Numbered from the stretch's first letter, positions 6,221 to 13,702 are shown. The stretch: DNA of 15,867 bases from an uncultured Coprococcus sp. (GCA_900548215.1 URJI01000066.1:1-15867), one strand, 5' to 3'. The notes: generated by a model from the letters alone, not told the origin. A program made the numbers and translations.

Positions 6221-6982
6221 ATGCCAAGAAAACCAAGAGCTATATCTGAATCAAATATCTACCACGTTGTAATTCGTGGAGCAGACCGGCAGCAAATATT
6301 TGAAGAAAAGAATGATTATGTCAAATACCTGGATATCCTGAGCTATTACAAAAAAGAATGTCAATTTGAAATCTATGCATATTGCCTGATGTCCAATCAC
6401 GTTCATCTTATCATCCATACCCCTAACACCCCACTGGCAACTATATTCCGCCGCATTAACACACGTTATGCGGTGTGGTTCAATATGAAATATGATCGAA
6501 CAGGTTTCCTGCAGCAAGGCAGATATTACAGTGAACCTGTCAACGACGAACGATACCTTCTCACTGTAGTCCGCTACATCCACCAAAATCCGTATAAAGC
6601 TGGCATAGAAGCTTTTCCCGGTGAGTCTTATCCCTGGAGCAGTATCTACAGTTATCTATCAGGGAATTCTGCATTGGTAGATATCGGACTGATAAACAAT
6701 CTAATTGGTGATTCGAACGCATTTACTACATTTCACCGAGAAACTGAAGAAGCTGACTGCCTGGACATTCATAAACTGACAAAAAGGCTCCCTGATGATG
6801 TTGCAAAGGAGTTAATTGCCAAGGAAACCGGCTGCCCTACTATTACCAGTTTTCAGTCACTTCCCCTTTTAGAGCAGAAAAAATACCTTGTTCTTTTGCA
6901 CGAACAAGGTATTTCTATCAGGCAGCTAAATCGTCTCACTGGTATTCCTAAAGGAATCATCCAGCGAACCTTAACAAAATGA
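6221..6982 (+). CDS. REP-associated tyrosine transposase (RAYT, Y1_Tnp/IS200-like)
   Basis: A 253-residue HUH-superfamily transposase. The HUH motif is HVHLII at residues 60-65, and the conserved GFLQQGRYYSEPV (about 95-107) and YIHQNPYKAG (119-128) follow. The latter region is where the family's catalytic tyrosine is expected. The C-terminal part (about 215-253, QGISIRQLNRLTGIPKGIIQRTL) reads as a helix-turn-helix, as in many Firmicutes RAYTs. Such enzymes cut and join single-stranded DNA at REP palindromes. The start is the ATG at 6221, with AGGAGGTG 6 nt upstream; a GTG at 6212 lies inside that site. The frame is intact. Six REP-like copies lie within 3.1 kb, two bracketing this gene, and a deleted derivative is nearby. 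Its 3' coding part holds a 13-bp perfect hairpin. Confidence 0.93.
   Translation: MPRKPRAISESNIYHVVIRGADRQQIFEEKNDYVKYLDILSYYKKECQFEIYAYCLMSNHVHLIIHTPNTPLATIFRRINTRYAVWFNMKYDRTGFLQQGRYYSEPVNDERYLLTVVRYIHQNPYKAGIEAFPGESYPWSSIYSYLSGNSALVDIGLINNLIGDSNAFTTFHRETEEADCLDIHKLTKRLPDDVAKELIAKETGCPTITSFQSLPLLEQKKYLVLLHEQGISIRQLNRLTGIPKGIIQRTLTK
6877..6914 (-). terminator. Possible antisense intrinsic terminator inside the RAYT gene
   Basis: AAATACCTTGTTC (6881-6893) and GAACAAGGTATTT (6902-6914) are exact reverse complements across an 8-nt loop. Read on the minus strand, the stem runs into six consecutive T (6878-6883), the layout of an intrinsic terminator. It would end transcripts of the flippase gene that run into RAYT. 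On the plus strand only three T follow, so it should not stop the transposase mRNA. Confidence 0.5.
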
Positions 6983-7037
6983 CACACCTCATGATGGAGA
7001 AACTCGCCCCAGGTCCAAGGGACTCTCCCCCGTAACA

Positions 7038-7070
7038 GGGGACACTCTTCGTTACAAAAGGAACGTCCCC
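7038..7070 (-). repeat. REP-like palindrome copy 6
   Basis: A 33-bp inverse copy (GGGGAC at 7038-7043, GTCCCC at 7065-7070). An upstream partial repeat (GGGACTCTCCCCCGTAACA, 7019-7037) mirrors the tail of copy 5. It lies between the convergent ends of RAYT and the flippase gene, 7 bp from the flippase stop codon. Confidence 0.88.
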
Positions 7071-7077
7071 ACCAGCA

Positions 7078-8733
7078 TCATTTTATCAGCCTGAACTTCT
7101 TTACAAATCTAACGATAAGCCTTCCCTTAGGCATATTGAGAAGCTCTTCCTCCGTATATCCTCCGGTTTTAAGTATTGCAAATGCATAGAATACGATCGC
7201 CACAAACACTGCAACAAACATAGCGATTACCCAGTTGCCAAGAAGCTTCCTGCATCCCTCATACACAATGATAGTTACAACACCCATAAATATAGAGGCT
7301 ATAGCAGGTGCAACATATATCCTTCTGTTGTCCATCTTGCCGGTCTTGTACTTTGTCAGAGATCTCTGGTTAAATATGCATATGAGCAGTGAATTCACTA
7401 TTGAACCAATAACAAGTGCATACAGAGCCCAATCCGTTGCAAACAACATTACAACAAGAACTACCACATGTATCACCAGAGCAAGCGTAGCATTTATGAC
7501 CGGTGCCATCACTTTGCCCATAGCCTGAAGCACACTGTTCGTGACGGTTGACTGTGCAAAAAATACTATCGATATAAATCCAAGATACATACATTTTGCA
7601 GCCATAGGATCTGCCCCTGCAAACAGAAGCTGTATGATAGGCTTTGCAAGAACACCCATTCCAACAGCACATGGTATGGTTACAAGCATCGACATACTGA
7701 GTGCCTGATTCAGCAGTTTGTTTGTCTTCTTCATATCATTCTGAGCATACGCACCAGATATTCCAGGAATATATGCAATTCCAACTGACGCTGCAATGGC
7801 AAGCGGAAGATTCGTGAGCACAGTATACTGCTGTGAATATATTCCATACAGCTTCGCCATCTCAAGGGAATCCATGCCCTTTATCTTCATAACAATATAG
7901 AAAACCTTCATGTCAATAGGGGTGAGCACGTTATATACCACAGCAGCTATAACGATAGGCGTCACCGTCGCTATGATTATCCTGAACAGCTTGGAATATG
8001 ATTCTGCATCTTCTCTCGTATCATTCTTAACCGATTCCATGATACCTTTTCTTCGTCTGCCATATGCAAACAGAATAAATATCAAACCGCCAAGCACACC
8101 TGCACCTGTACCCATGGCACTTCCCGCAGAGCCATACTTTGCATGCTCAGTAGTTCCGGCTGCAAATGGTTTAGCAAGCATATACGCTGCAACTATACTC
8201 ACTACAGCATTTGCAAGCTGTTCTATTATCTGCGAGATGGATGTTGATACCATATTGTTATACGCCTGCAGATAGCCTCTGAATATAGCAAGGAATCCCG
8301 AGATAAATATCGTAGGAGCCAGAATCTTAAGGCTGAGTATAGCATTTGGCTGTTCACTCACGAACCAGGATGCACCAAAATATGTTATAAGTGCGGCCAC
8401 AGCTCCTGCCACAACCACATATATGAATGTACAATAATATATTCTTCTGGCACTCTTATACTGCCCTGTTGCAATCTTTCCAGCCACCAGCTTTGACACC
8501 GCAGTCGGTATACTGTATGTAGCTATCATGATAACCATGGCATATATCGCATATGCAGATCCATAATAACCATTTCCCTCATCACCCAGGATCTGGTAGA
8601 GAGGAGATCTATACAGAAGTCCAATAATTCTCGATATTATACCTGCGCCCGCAAGTATTCCAGCCTGCAGCGCGACATTTCCCGCTTTACCGGAACTCCT
8701 TTTTGTACTGCCAGATTTCGTTTTTGTACTCAT
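7078..8733 (-). CDS. MurJ/SpoVB-type polysaccharide or lipid II flippase
   Basis: A 551-residue MOP-superfamily membrane protein with about 14 hydrophobic segments. A short Ser/Lys-rich cytosolic N-terminus is followed by LQAGILAGAGIISRIIGLLYRSPLYQILGDEGNGYYGSAYAIYAMVIMIATYSIPTAVSKLVA, characteristic of the SpoVB/YtgP branch. These proteins move lipid-linked cell-wall or polysaccharide precursors across the membrane. The start has AAGGAG 5 nt upstream of the ATG. The gene is single, divergent from the DUF4250 gene, and convergent with RAYT. Whether it serves peptidoglycan in growing cells (YtgP/MurJ role) or the spore cortex (SpoVB role) cannot be decided without phylogeny. No sporulation neighbour is visible. 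Confidence 0.9.
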   Translation of the reverse strand: MSTKTKSGSTKRSSGKAGNVALQAGILAGAGIISRIIGLLYRSPLYQILGDEGNGYYGSAYAIYAMVIMIATYSIPTAVSKLVAGKIATGQYKSARRIYYCTFIYVVVAGAVAALITYFGASWFVSEQPNAILSLKILAPTIFISGFLAIFRGYLQAYNNMVSTSISQIIEQLANAVVSIVAAYMLAKPFAAGTTEHAKYGSAGSAMGTGAGVLGGLIFILFAYGRRRKGIMESVKNDTREDAESYSKLFRIIIATVTPIVIAAVVYNVLTPIDMKVFYIVMKIKGMDSLEMAKLYGIYSQQYTVLTNLPLAIAASVGIAYIPGISGAYAQNDMKKTNKLLNQALSMSMLVTIPCAVGMGVLAKPIIQLLFAGADPMAAKCMYLGFISIVFFAQSTVTNSVLQAMGKVMAPVINATLALVIHVVVLVVMLFATDWALYALVIGSIVNSLLICIFNQRSLTKYKTGKMDNRRIYVAPAIASIFMGVVTIIVYEGCRKLLGNWVIAMFVAVFVAIVFYAFAILKTGGYTEEELLNMPKGRLIVRFVKKFRLIK

Positions 8734-8924
8734 CTTAACTCCTTATTGCCAATTTCAAACCACTGTTGTAAAATTTATTCTGCTGTTAAATATGTTTATG
8801 AAATTCACCGAACATTACTCACAAATTATATATATACCAATTTTTTCATTATAATACAATAACAATATTATAAACTTTCACACTGTGCGACACAAAGCAC
8901 ACACATACAAAGGAGGTACACTAA
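8734..8924. other. Divergent AT-rich intergenic region
   Basis: Must contain promoters for the flippase (minus) and DUF4250 (plus) genes. TATAAT-like hexamers occur on both strands around 8848-8875, but none has a clear -35 at 17 bp, so no promoter is called. Confidence 0.4.
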
Positions 8925-9110
8925 GTGGAATATTCTTCTCTTCCGAATGACCCAGCAGTATTACTCAGCTTCATAAACACCAAACTCAGAGATGACTACC
9001 CAAGTCTTGACGAACTCTGCAGTTCATTGTGCGTGGACAAAGACAGCATAGTAAAAAAACTAGCTGCCATTGACTATGTCTACAACGAAGAAAAGAACAG
9101 ATTCATATAG
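8925..9110 (+). CDS. DUF4250 domain-containing small protein
   Basis: A 61-residue soluble protein matching the DUF4250 pattern over its whole length: LPNDPAVLLSFINTKLRDDYPSLDELCSSLCVDKDSIVKKLAAIDYVYNEEKNRF. It looks helix-rich, with a segment (SLDELCSSLCVDKDSIVKKL) that resembles a helix-turn-helix, but no role is known to me. The start is GTG, with AAAGGAGG 8 nt upstream. It is a single gene whose stop codon lies in the loop of a terminator hairpin. Confidence 0.9.
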   Translation: MEYSSLPNDPAVLLSFINTKLRDDYPSLDELCSSLCVDKDSIVKKLAAIDYVYNEEKNRFI

Positions 9111-9123
9111 ACCTGTTCTTTTC
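9090..9123 (+). terminator. Terminator overlapping the DUF4250 stop codon
   Basis: GAAAAGAACAG (9090-9100) pairs exactly with CTGTTCTTTTC (9113-9123) around a 12-nt loop containing the TAG. The T-rich stretch is in the 3' arm rather than after it. Confidence 0.6.
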
Positions 9124-9147
9124 TTGCCCCTATATCATATATAATGC

Positions 9148-9187
9148 CAGACCAGTCCATGCTATTATACTTTCATGGACCGGCCTG
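9148..9187 (-). terminator. Hairpin after the AI-2E permease gene
   Basis: On the minus strand CAGGCCGGTCCATG pairs along 14 positions (two G-U) with CATGGACTGGTCTG. The wobbles become mismatches on the plus strand, so it is oriented for the minus-strand gene ending at 9195. The following sequence is only mildly T-rich. Confidence 0.6.
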
Positions 9188-9194
9188 TATTATT

Positions 9195-10796
9195 CTAATT
9201 CTGTGTTTTATCATCATCTGCAGCAGGATCACCACTCTGTGGTTCTGTTTTATTCTCCTCATAAATCTTCTGGGCTATCTTGTCCTCATCCACTTTATTG
9301 ACAACATGCTTCATAATATTCATGAACTTCGAGATCATTCCTATTGGATCCTCATCATCACCATCATCGTTCTCATCTAAAGCATCAGTGCCGCCCGAGG
9401 TCCTGTCAATATTTCGATCATCATCAGTGACATCTGAAGGATACTGTAACATATGCTGTTTTTGTTTTAGTTTTTTCTTTGCTTCCTTCTCCGCCTGTTT
9501 CTGCTTTGCAGTTTTTTTCTTGAACCTTATATCCTCTTCCTCAGCAGTGATATATATAGGTTCTCCTGTCTCTTCGTCGATTCGCTTTATCCTATCATAT
9601 TCCGATGTCTTAAACGCAAGGTTTTTCTCTTTGAGTTTTGCTGTACAGGTTCTGTTGATATACATATAACAACATGCAAATACCGGCACACCGAGAAGCA
9701 TTCCAAAGAATCCAAAAAGTCCTCCGCCAACAATAACCGCTGTGAGAACCCAGAAGCTTGAGAGTCCTGTAGTATCTCCTATGATCTTCGGACCAAGTAT
9801 ATTACCATCAAACTGCTGAAGAATAAGTATAACTACAAGCAGGATCAGACTCATAAAAGGATCCGCTATAAGTACAATAAAGAAACAAGGCACAGCTCCA
9901 ATGATTGGTCCAAAGAATGGAATTACATTTGTCACGCCGACTATTACACTTATCAATATCGCATATGGGAATTTGATTATAGTTGACACTATGAACATGA
10001 TAAGTCCTATTATAAGTGAATCAAGTATCTTACCATTTATAAACTGACCAAATACCCTATACATCTCTGAAAGTCCGTCCAGAACAGCATTTGCCCTCTT
10101 GACACTGAACATGGCGTACACTATCTTCTTTCCTCTGGACTCCAGATACTCCTTATTCGCCATAACATATATAGAAGCAACTATTCCTATAAGGAAATTG
10201 TACAGGAACTTGAGTCCTGAGAACACTCCACTTCCTATGTTCACCACGATCTTGTCCATATTCGGCATGATCCTGTTGTTCAAAAACTCCTGCATCTTGT
10301 CATAAGCTGTATTCATATAATTCCTGATATCGTCCTCAGGAATATTCAACTTTTTAAACTTCTCATTTATATTCTCGACAAGATTCTGCATGTTGTCAAA
10401 ATAGCTGTCCATATTGCCAACCAACTGCTTAAGGCTGTCATATAACTGAGGAACCACAAGCCACACTATACCTGTGATGATTCCCAGAAATATGATGGTA
10501 GTCAATATGACTGATAAAGTTCTAGATACTTTAAACAGTTTCTTCTTATCTGTTATGGCCCTGTCCTGAAACAACGTATGGAATAATCTATCAAAGAAAA
10601 TGAGAACCGGATTCATCAAAAACGCAATCACCGCACCAACTATTATCGGCGCAAATGCACCTGAAATCTTATCAATTACAGATCTGAATCCTGCCCACTC
10701 CTCCAAAATCTTATTGAATAACAATCCTACTATTATTATTCCTATAACAGCAAGACTTACATTTAAAATTCTTTTCTTCTTATTACTCTGTGCCAC
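9195..10796 (-). CDS. AI-2E family permease with long charged C-terminal tail
   Basis: A 533-residue protein. Residues about 1-390 form an AI-2E (PerM/YtvI/TqsA-like) transporter: two N-terminal membrane segments, a third at about 92-115, a soluble helical region (about 118-190, VPQLYDSLKQLVGNMDSYFDNMQNLVENI), and a hydrophobic C-terminal half with FPYAILISVIVGVTNVIPFFGPIIGAVP and DGNILGPKIIGDTTGLSSFWVLTAVIVGGGLFGFFGMLLGVPV, a strong family signature. Members have been linked to autoinducer-2 export or Na+/H+ exchange; the role here is unknown. The tail after about residue 400 is unusual: a Lys/Glu-rich likely coiled region, then an Asp-rich linker and an amphipathic segment. The start is a GTG at 10794-10796 with GGGAG 7 nt upstream; no in-frame ATG is better. 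Confidence 0.9.
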   Translation of the reverse strand: MAQSNKKKRILNVSLAVIGIIIVGLLFNKILEEWAGFRSVIDKISGAFAPIIVGAVIAFLMNPVLIFFDRLFHTLFQDRAITDKKKLFKVSRTLSVILTTIIFLGIITGIVWLVVPQLYDSLKQLVGNMDSYFDNMQNLVENINEKFKKLNIPEDDIRNYMNTAYDKMQEFLNNRIMPNMDKIVVNIGSGVFSGLKFLYNFLIGIVASIYVMANKEYLESRGKKIVYAMFSVKRANAVLDGLSEMYRVFGQFINGKILDSLIIGLIMFIVSTIIKFPYAILISVIVGVTNVIPFFGPIIGAVPCFFIVLIADPFMSLILLVVILILQQFDGNILGPKIIGDTTGLSSFWVLTAVIVGGGLFGFFGMLLGVPVFACCYMYINRTCTAKLKEKNLAFKTSEYDRIKRIDEETGEPIYITAEEEDIRFKKKTAKQKQAEKEAKKKLKQKQHMLQYPSDVTDDDRNIDRTSGGTDALDENDDGDDEDPIGMISKFMNIMKHVVNKVDEDKIAQKIYEENKTEPQSGDPAADDDKTQN

Positions 10797-10850
10797 CTTG
10801 TCTCTCCCATCTTTTTCATTGCCACCATATGAATTGCCGATGACTTTTTA

Positions 10851-10879
10851 ATTATATTGTTTTTTTTTTATGTGTTCAA
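10851..10879 (-). promoter_or_regulatory. Promoter of the AI-2E permease gene
   Basis: Minus-strand TTGAAC (10874-10879), a 17-bp spacer containing a run of ten A, and a perfect TATAAT (10851-10856). The A-tract spacer is probably curved. Confidence 0.75.
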
Positions 10880-10938
10880 GACAACTTACGCAAATTTAAC
10901 CATAGTTTTATCATATTAAGTAATTGATTATATAATTC

Positions 10939-10953
10939 GTGCATACAATGCAC
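10939..10953. promoter_or_regulatory. 15-bp palindrome between divergent promoters
   Basis: GTGCAT, ACA, GTGCAT inverted (ATGCAC): perfect 6-bp arms. It lies between the promoters of the AI-2E and NfeD genes and could be an operator. No regulator gene is adjacent, so this is weak. Confidence 0.3.
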
Positions 10954-10984
10954 TTTAGCAGTATATATTTTCATAAAAATTATG

Positions 10985-11013
10985 TTGTTTACACTTTTGT
11001 TTTCTAGTAAAAT
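10985..11013 (+). promoter_or_regulatory. Putative promoter of the NfeD-SPFH operon
   Basis: TTGTTT (10985-10990), 17 bp, TAAAAT (11008-11013). The boxes are imperfect but correctly spaced, 66 bp before the start codon. Confidence 0.5.
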
Positions 11014-11079
11014 GTAACTTAGCCAAGGGCAAAATCAGATGCAGCCTTACAGCCGGCATCATAAAGGGAGGTGTTCTAT

Positions 11080-11511
11080 ATGAATTGGGAAATTGCAACC
11101 TGGCTTATTATTTTTGCTGCATGTCTCGTTATTGAGATCATCACACTCGGTCTTACAACCATATGGGCCTGTGGCGGCGCACTCATCGCCATGATCATAG
11201 CTTTCTTCAGCGGATCACTGGCATTGCAGGTAGTCGCATTCCTTATCGTGACAACTATACTGTTTTTCACAACAAGGCCACTCGCAAAAAAACATATGGA
11301 CAACAAACTGGAGAAAACCAATGTGGAAAGTCTCATAGGCAAGCATGTCATCGTATCTGCTGATATTGACAATCTTAAGTCACAGGGGCAGGTCATGATC
11401 GGTGGTGTCGAGTGGACAGCAAGATCCAAGAACGGAGACACTATCGAATCCGGCACAGAAGTCGTGATAGATGAGATATCTGGTGTCAAGGCCATTGTCA
11501 CACGAGCTTAA
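11080..11511 (+). CDS. NfeD-like membrane protein
   Basis: A 143-residue short-form NfeD protein. Membrane segments lie at about residues 4-24, 27-45 and 47-66, with the usual small-residue pattern (LGLTTIWACGGALIAMI). They are followed by TRPLAKKHM and a C-terminal OB-fold domain (about 80-143: LIGKHVIVSADIDNLKSQGQVMIGGVEWTARS...EVVIDEISGVKAIV). The start is the ATG at 11080, preceded by GGGAGGTG; a GTG at 11071 is part of that site. The gene is 50 bp upstream of an SPFH gene, the classic pairing, in which NfeD and the SPFH protein act together in membrane microdomains and membrane-protein quality control. It lacks the ClpP-like protease domain of long NfeD proteins. Confidence 0.9.
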   Translation: MNWEIATWLIIFAACLVIEIITLGLTTIWACGGALIAMIIAFFSGSLALQVVAFLIVTTILFFTTRPLAKKHMDNKLEKTNVESLIGKHVIVSADIDNLKSQGQVMIGGVEWTARSKNGDTIESGTEVVIDEISGVKAIVTRA

Positions 11512-11561
11512 CCGCAGATATTATGTAACAGAATTCATACAATAGGTAAAGGAGTAAAATT

Positions 11562-12518
11562 ATGGACGGAGCAGGATTTGCACTAATTATTATTTTATGT
11601 CTTGTCGTTATTGTCATCATATGCAGTACGATCAAGATTGTGCCACAGGCACACGCTTATGTAATTGAGCGACTTGGAACATACCAGGCAACATGGTCAG
11701 TAGGACTTCACATGAAGATGCCTGTAATTGACAAAGTAGCCAAAAGAGTTACCCTCAAGGAACAGGTTGTAGACTTCGCACCACAGCCTGTTATCACCAA
11801 GGATAACGTTACAATGAGAATCGACACAGTCGTATTCTTCCAGATCACAGATCCAAAGCTTTTCAGTTACGGCGTTGAAAACCCTATCATGGCTATCGAG
11901 AACCTGACAGCCACAACTCTTCGTAACATCATCGGTGATCTTGAACTTGACCAGACTCTTACATCAAGAGAGACGATCAACACCAAGATGAGAGCCACAC
12001 TTGACGAGGCTACTGATCCTTGGGGAATCAAAGTAAACAGAGTAGAGCTCAAGAATATCATTCCTCCTGCTGCTATTCAGGATGCCATGGAGAAGCAGAT
12101 GAAGGCAGAGCGTGAGAGACGTGAGCAGATTCTTCGTGCGGAAGGTGAGAAGAAGTCAGCCATCCTCATCGCAGAAGGTAATAAGCAGTCAGTAATCCTT
12201 GAGGCTGAGGCTGAGAAGGCTTCACAGATTCTTCGTGCTGAGGCCAAGAAGGAAGCAACCATCAAGGAGGCCGAAGGTCAGGCACAGGCTATACTTGCTG
12301 TACAGCAGGCAAATGCAGATGGTATCAGAGCACTGAACGAGTCAATGCCTACAAACCAGGTTATCACACTTAAGAGCCTGGAAGCATTCACAAAGGCTGC
12401 AGACGGCAAAGCTACCAAGATTATCATTCCTTCAGAGATACAGGGAATCGCAGGTCTCACCTCTTCTATCGTAGAGGTTGCAAAGAGCACTGAAGCTGCT
12501 GCCATATCAAAGAAGTAA
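11562..12518 (+). CDS. SPFH/Band 7 (stomatin-like, QmcA-type) protein
   Basis: A 318-residue protein with an N-terminal membrane anchor (about 5-27). The Band 7/PHB domain (about 28-185) contains VIERLGTYQATWSVGLHMKMPVIDKVAKRVTLKEQVVDFAPQPVITKDNVTM and GDLELDQTLTSRETIN, both hallmarks of the stomatin/paraslipin branch. A long alanine- and glutamate-rich coiled coil follows (about 183-260, with repeats such as RAEGEKK, IAEGNKQ, EAEAEKA and RAEAKKE), then a C-terminal segment ending AAISKK. SPFH proteins oligomerise into ring or cage scaffolds in the membrane and often regulate proteases. AAAGGAG lies 7 nt before the ATG. It is the second gene of an operon with the NfeD-like gene, and a strong terminator follows. 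Confidence 0.94.
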   Translation: MDGAGFALIIILCLVVIVIICSTIKIVPQAHAYVIERLGTYQATWSVGLHMKMPVIDKVAKRVTLKEQVVDFAPQPVITKDNVTMRIDTVVFFQITDPKLFSYGVENPIMAIENLTATTLRNIIGDLELDQTLTSRETINTKMRATLDEATDPWGIKVNRVELKNIIPPAAIQDAMEKQMKAERERREQILRAEGEKKSAILIAEGNKQSVILEAEAEKASQILRAEAKKEATIKEAEGQAQAILAVQQANADGIRALNESMPTNQVITLKSLEAFTKAADGKATKIIIPSEIQGIAGLTSSIVEVAKSTEAAAISKK

Positions 12519-12551
12519 CGCACTAGATTATCACAAATAAATAAGGCAAAT

Positions 12552-12604
12552 AAAAAAGGCGTGTATGAAAGTTCTTTGAAGAATCTTTCGTGCACGTCTT
12601 TTTT
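12552..12604. terminator. Bidirectional terminator between SPFH and zinc-ribbon genes
   Basis: AAAAAAG...CGTG..TGAAAG pairs with CTTTC..CACG.CTTTTTT with small internal loops. Six A on the left and six T on the right give a U-tract in both directions, so it can end both convergent transcripts. Confidence 0.85.
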
Positions 12605-12647
12605 ATTACTATCTGTATTTTCCTGTAATTTCTTTTTTACAATCATC

Positions 12648-12788
12648 TCAGTCACATATAGTGTCCTGCGACATATCTGCTCCATCATAATGATTTGGCG
12701 TCGCATACCATGAACCGCACTTTGAGCACATTGCGCTGGTTTTATCAGGATCGCATTTTTTACCACAGCTTTTGCATGTAACCTTCAA
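12648..12788 (-). CDS. Small zinc-ribbon protein (46 aa)
   Basis: A short gene starting with TTG, reading MKVTCKSCGKKCDPDKTSAM, then CSKCGSWYATPNHYDG, ending TICD. Cysteines at residues 5, 8, 21 and 24 form two CxxC knuckles of a zinc ribbon, with further Cys at 12 and 45. The ribosome binding site AGGTGG lies close upstream of the TTG, and the gene begins 12 nt after the stop codon of the acetyltransferase, so it is probably the last gene of that operon. The shared bidirectional terminator begins 43 bp after its stop. Regular cysteine spacing plus placement argue that it is real. The function is not known; the TTG start is the least certain point. Confidence 0.65.
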   Translation of the reverse strand: MKVTCKSCGKKCDPDKTSAMCSKCGSWYATPNHYDGADMSQDTICD

Positions 12789-12800
12789 TTATCCACCTCA

Positions 12801-13439
12801 TCAGTCATTCTTGCTCACATTGTTATATTGGAAGAAATCAATCCTGTGGTCCTTGAAATAGTATTTTGCATCCCTCTCATTTACCTCGCGGAGTACCTTG
12901 CAAGGATTGCCGACAGCAACCACATTTGATGGAATATCCGTTGCAACCATACTCCCGGCTCCTATGACTGTGTTATCACCTATAGTAACCCCTGGAAGTA
13001 TCGTAACTCCTGCACCTATCCAGCAGTTCTTGCCTATTGTTATAGGTGCATTGTACTGATAACCCTGTTTTCTTAGTTCCGCGTCTATCGGATGTCCCGC
13101 TGTTGCCAGAGTTACGTTTGGTCCGAACATGGTGTAGTCACCCACGTAAATATGTGTGTCATCCACCATTGTAAGGTTGAAATTCGCATATATATTGCTG
13201 CCCCAGTGAACGAATTTGCCGCCCCAGTTTGCGTGAAGTGGCGGCTCTATATAACAATTGTCTCCTATCTCCTCGAACATCTCCTTGAGCATCTGCTGAC
13301 GCTTGACCATCTCTGTTGGTCTGGTCATATTGAAGTCGTACAATCTGTCCAGACATTTTATCTGCTCCCTTGCGATGTCCTCATCGCCTGGAAGATAAAG
13401 TTCACATGTGTGCATCTTTTCCATTTCTGATTTACTCAT
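12801..13439 (-). CDS. Sugar O-acetyltransferase (Maa/LacA type)
   Basis: A 212-residue acetyl-CoA-dependent acetyltransferase. The N-terminal helical region of the maltose/galactoside acetyltransferase family (CELYLPGDEDIAREQIKCLDRLYDFN) is followed by a left-handed beta helix of hexapeptide repeats (NPNVTLAT-type turns, then APITIGKNCWIGAGVTILPGVTIGDNTVIGAGSMVATDIPSNVVAVGNPCKVLRE). The putative catalytic histidine is His116 in TAGHP. The frame is open further upstream to 13511, but the ATG at 13439 has AGGAGGT 7 nt before it and matches the family length, so I use it. The protein acetylates the 6-hydroxyl of sugars, classically for detoxification. The specific sugar cannot be read. A zinc-ribbon gene follows. 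Confidence 0.92.
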   Translation of the reverse strand: MSKSEMEKMHTCELYLPGDEDIAREQIKCLDRLYDFNMTRPTEMVKRQQMLKEMFEEIGDNCYIEPPLHANWGGKFVHWGSNIYANFNLTMVDDTHIYVGDYTMFGPNVTLATAGHPIDAELRKQGYQYNAPITIGKNCWIGAGVTILPGVTIGDNTVIGAGSMVATDIPSNVVAVGNPCKVLREVNERDAKYYFKDHRIDFFQYNNVSKND

Positions 13440-13702
13440 TATAAATACCTCCTGCATTATATTTTTGTCTTGATAACCCCGACACGGTGCAAATTCTTTC
13501 GTTTTCGCCATCGTGCATCATCACGTCAGAATAATTTCTTTCGTATTTACATCGTGCACATCGTCTCAGGATCACACCGGCTATATTGAACGGCAACAGG
13601 CACCACCAGACCGCACTAAAGCGTCCATGATGATGCCTGTTATATCGTCGTATATACATTATAGATGTACATACATGGCGCACACGGCACCATATATATC
13701 AT
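13440..13702. other. Intergenic region upstream of the acetyltransferase
   Basis: 263 bp without a convincing gene. A 26-27 bp motif occurs twice in the same orientation, at 13491-13517 and 13533-13558, differing at a few positions and one gap. A hairpin with 12-bp arms (three G-U on the minus strand) lies at 13670-13698, just after the hydratase stop codon, but has no U-tract. No clear promoter was found. Confidence 0.45.

Larger units (their letters stand above)
5747..7070 (+). mobile_element. Unit 3: complete REP/RAYT element
   Basis: A 1324-bp unit bounded by REP copy 5 (plus) and REP copy 6 (minus), with one complete transposase gene inside. The 5' flank (5870-5940) and right end (7029-7070) recur in the deleted copy at 3985-4279, which supports these limits. 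No flanking target duplication is expected for HUH-type elements. Confidence 0.7.

Noticed and set aside
3985..7070. CRISPR array
   Set aside because: The repeats occur in both orientations, at irregular distances, with no uniform spacers and no cas genes.
12278..12766. 162-codon minus-strand frame
   Set aside because: It runs antisense through the SPFH coding region and the terminator, and is out of frame with the zinc-ribbon gene, which has the conserved cysteines.
13432..13683. 83-codon frame upstream of the acetyltransferase
   Set aside because: No ribosome site, no recognisable family, and it overlaps the acetyltransferase start region and the direct repeats.
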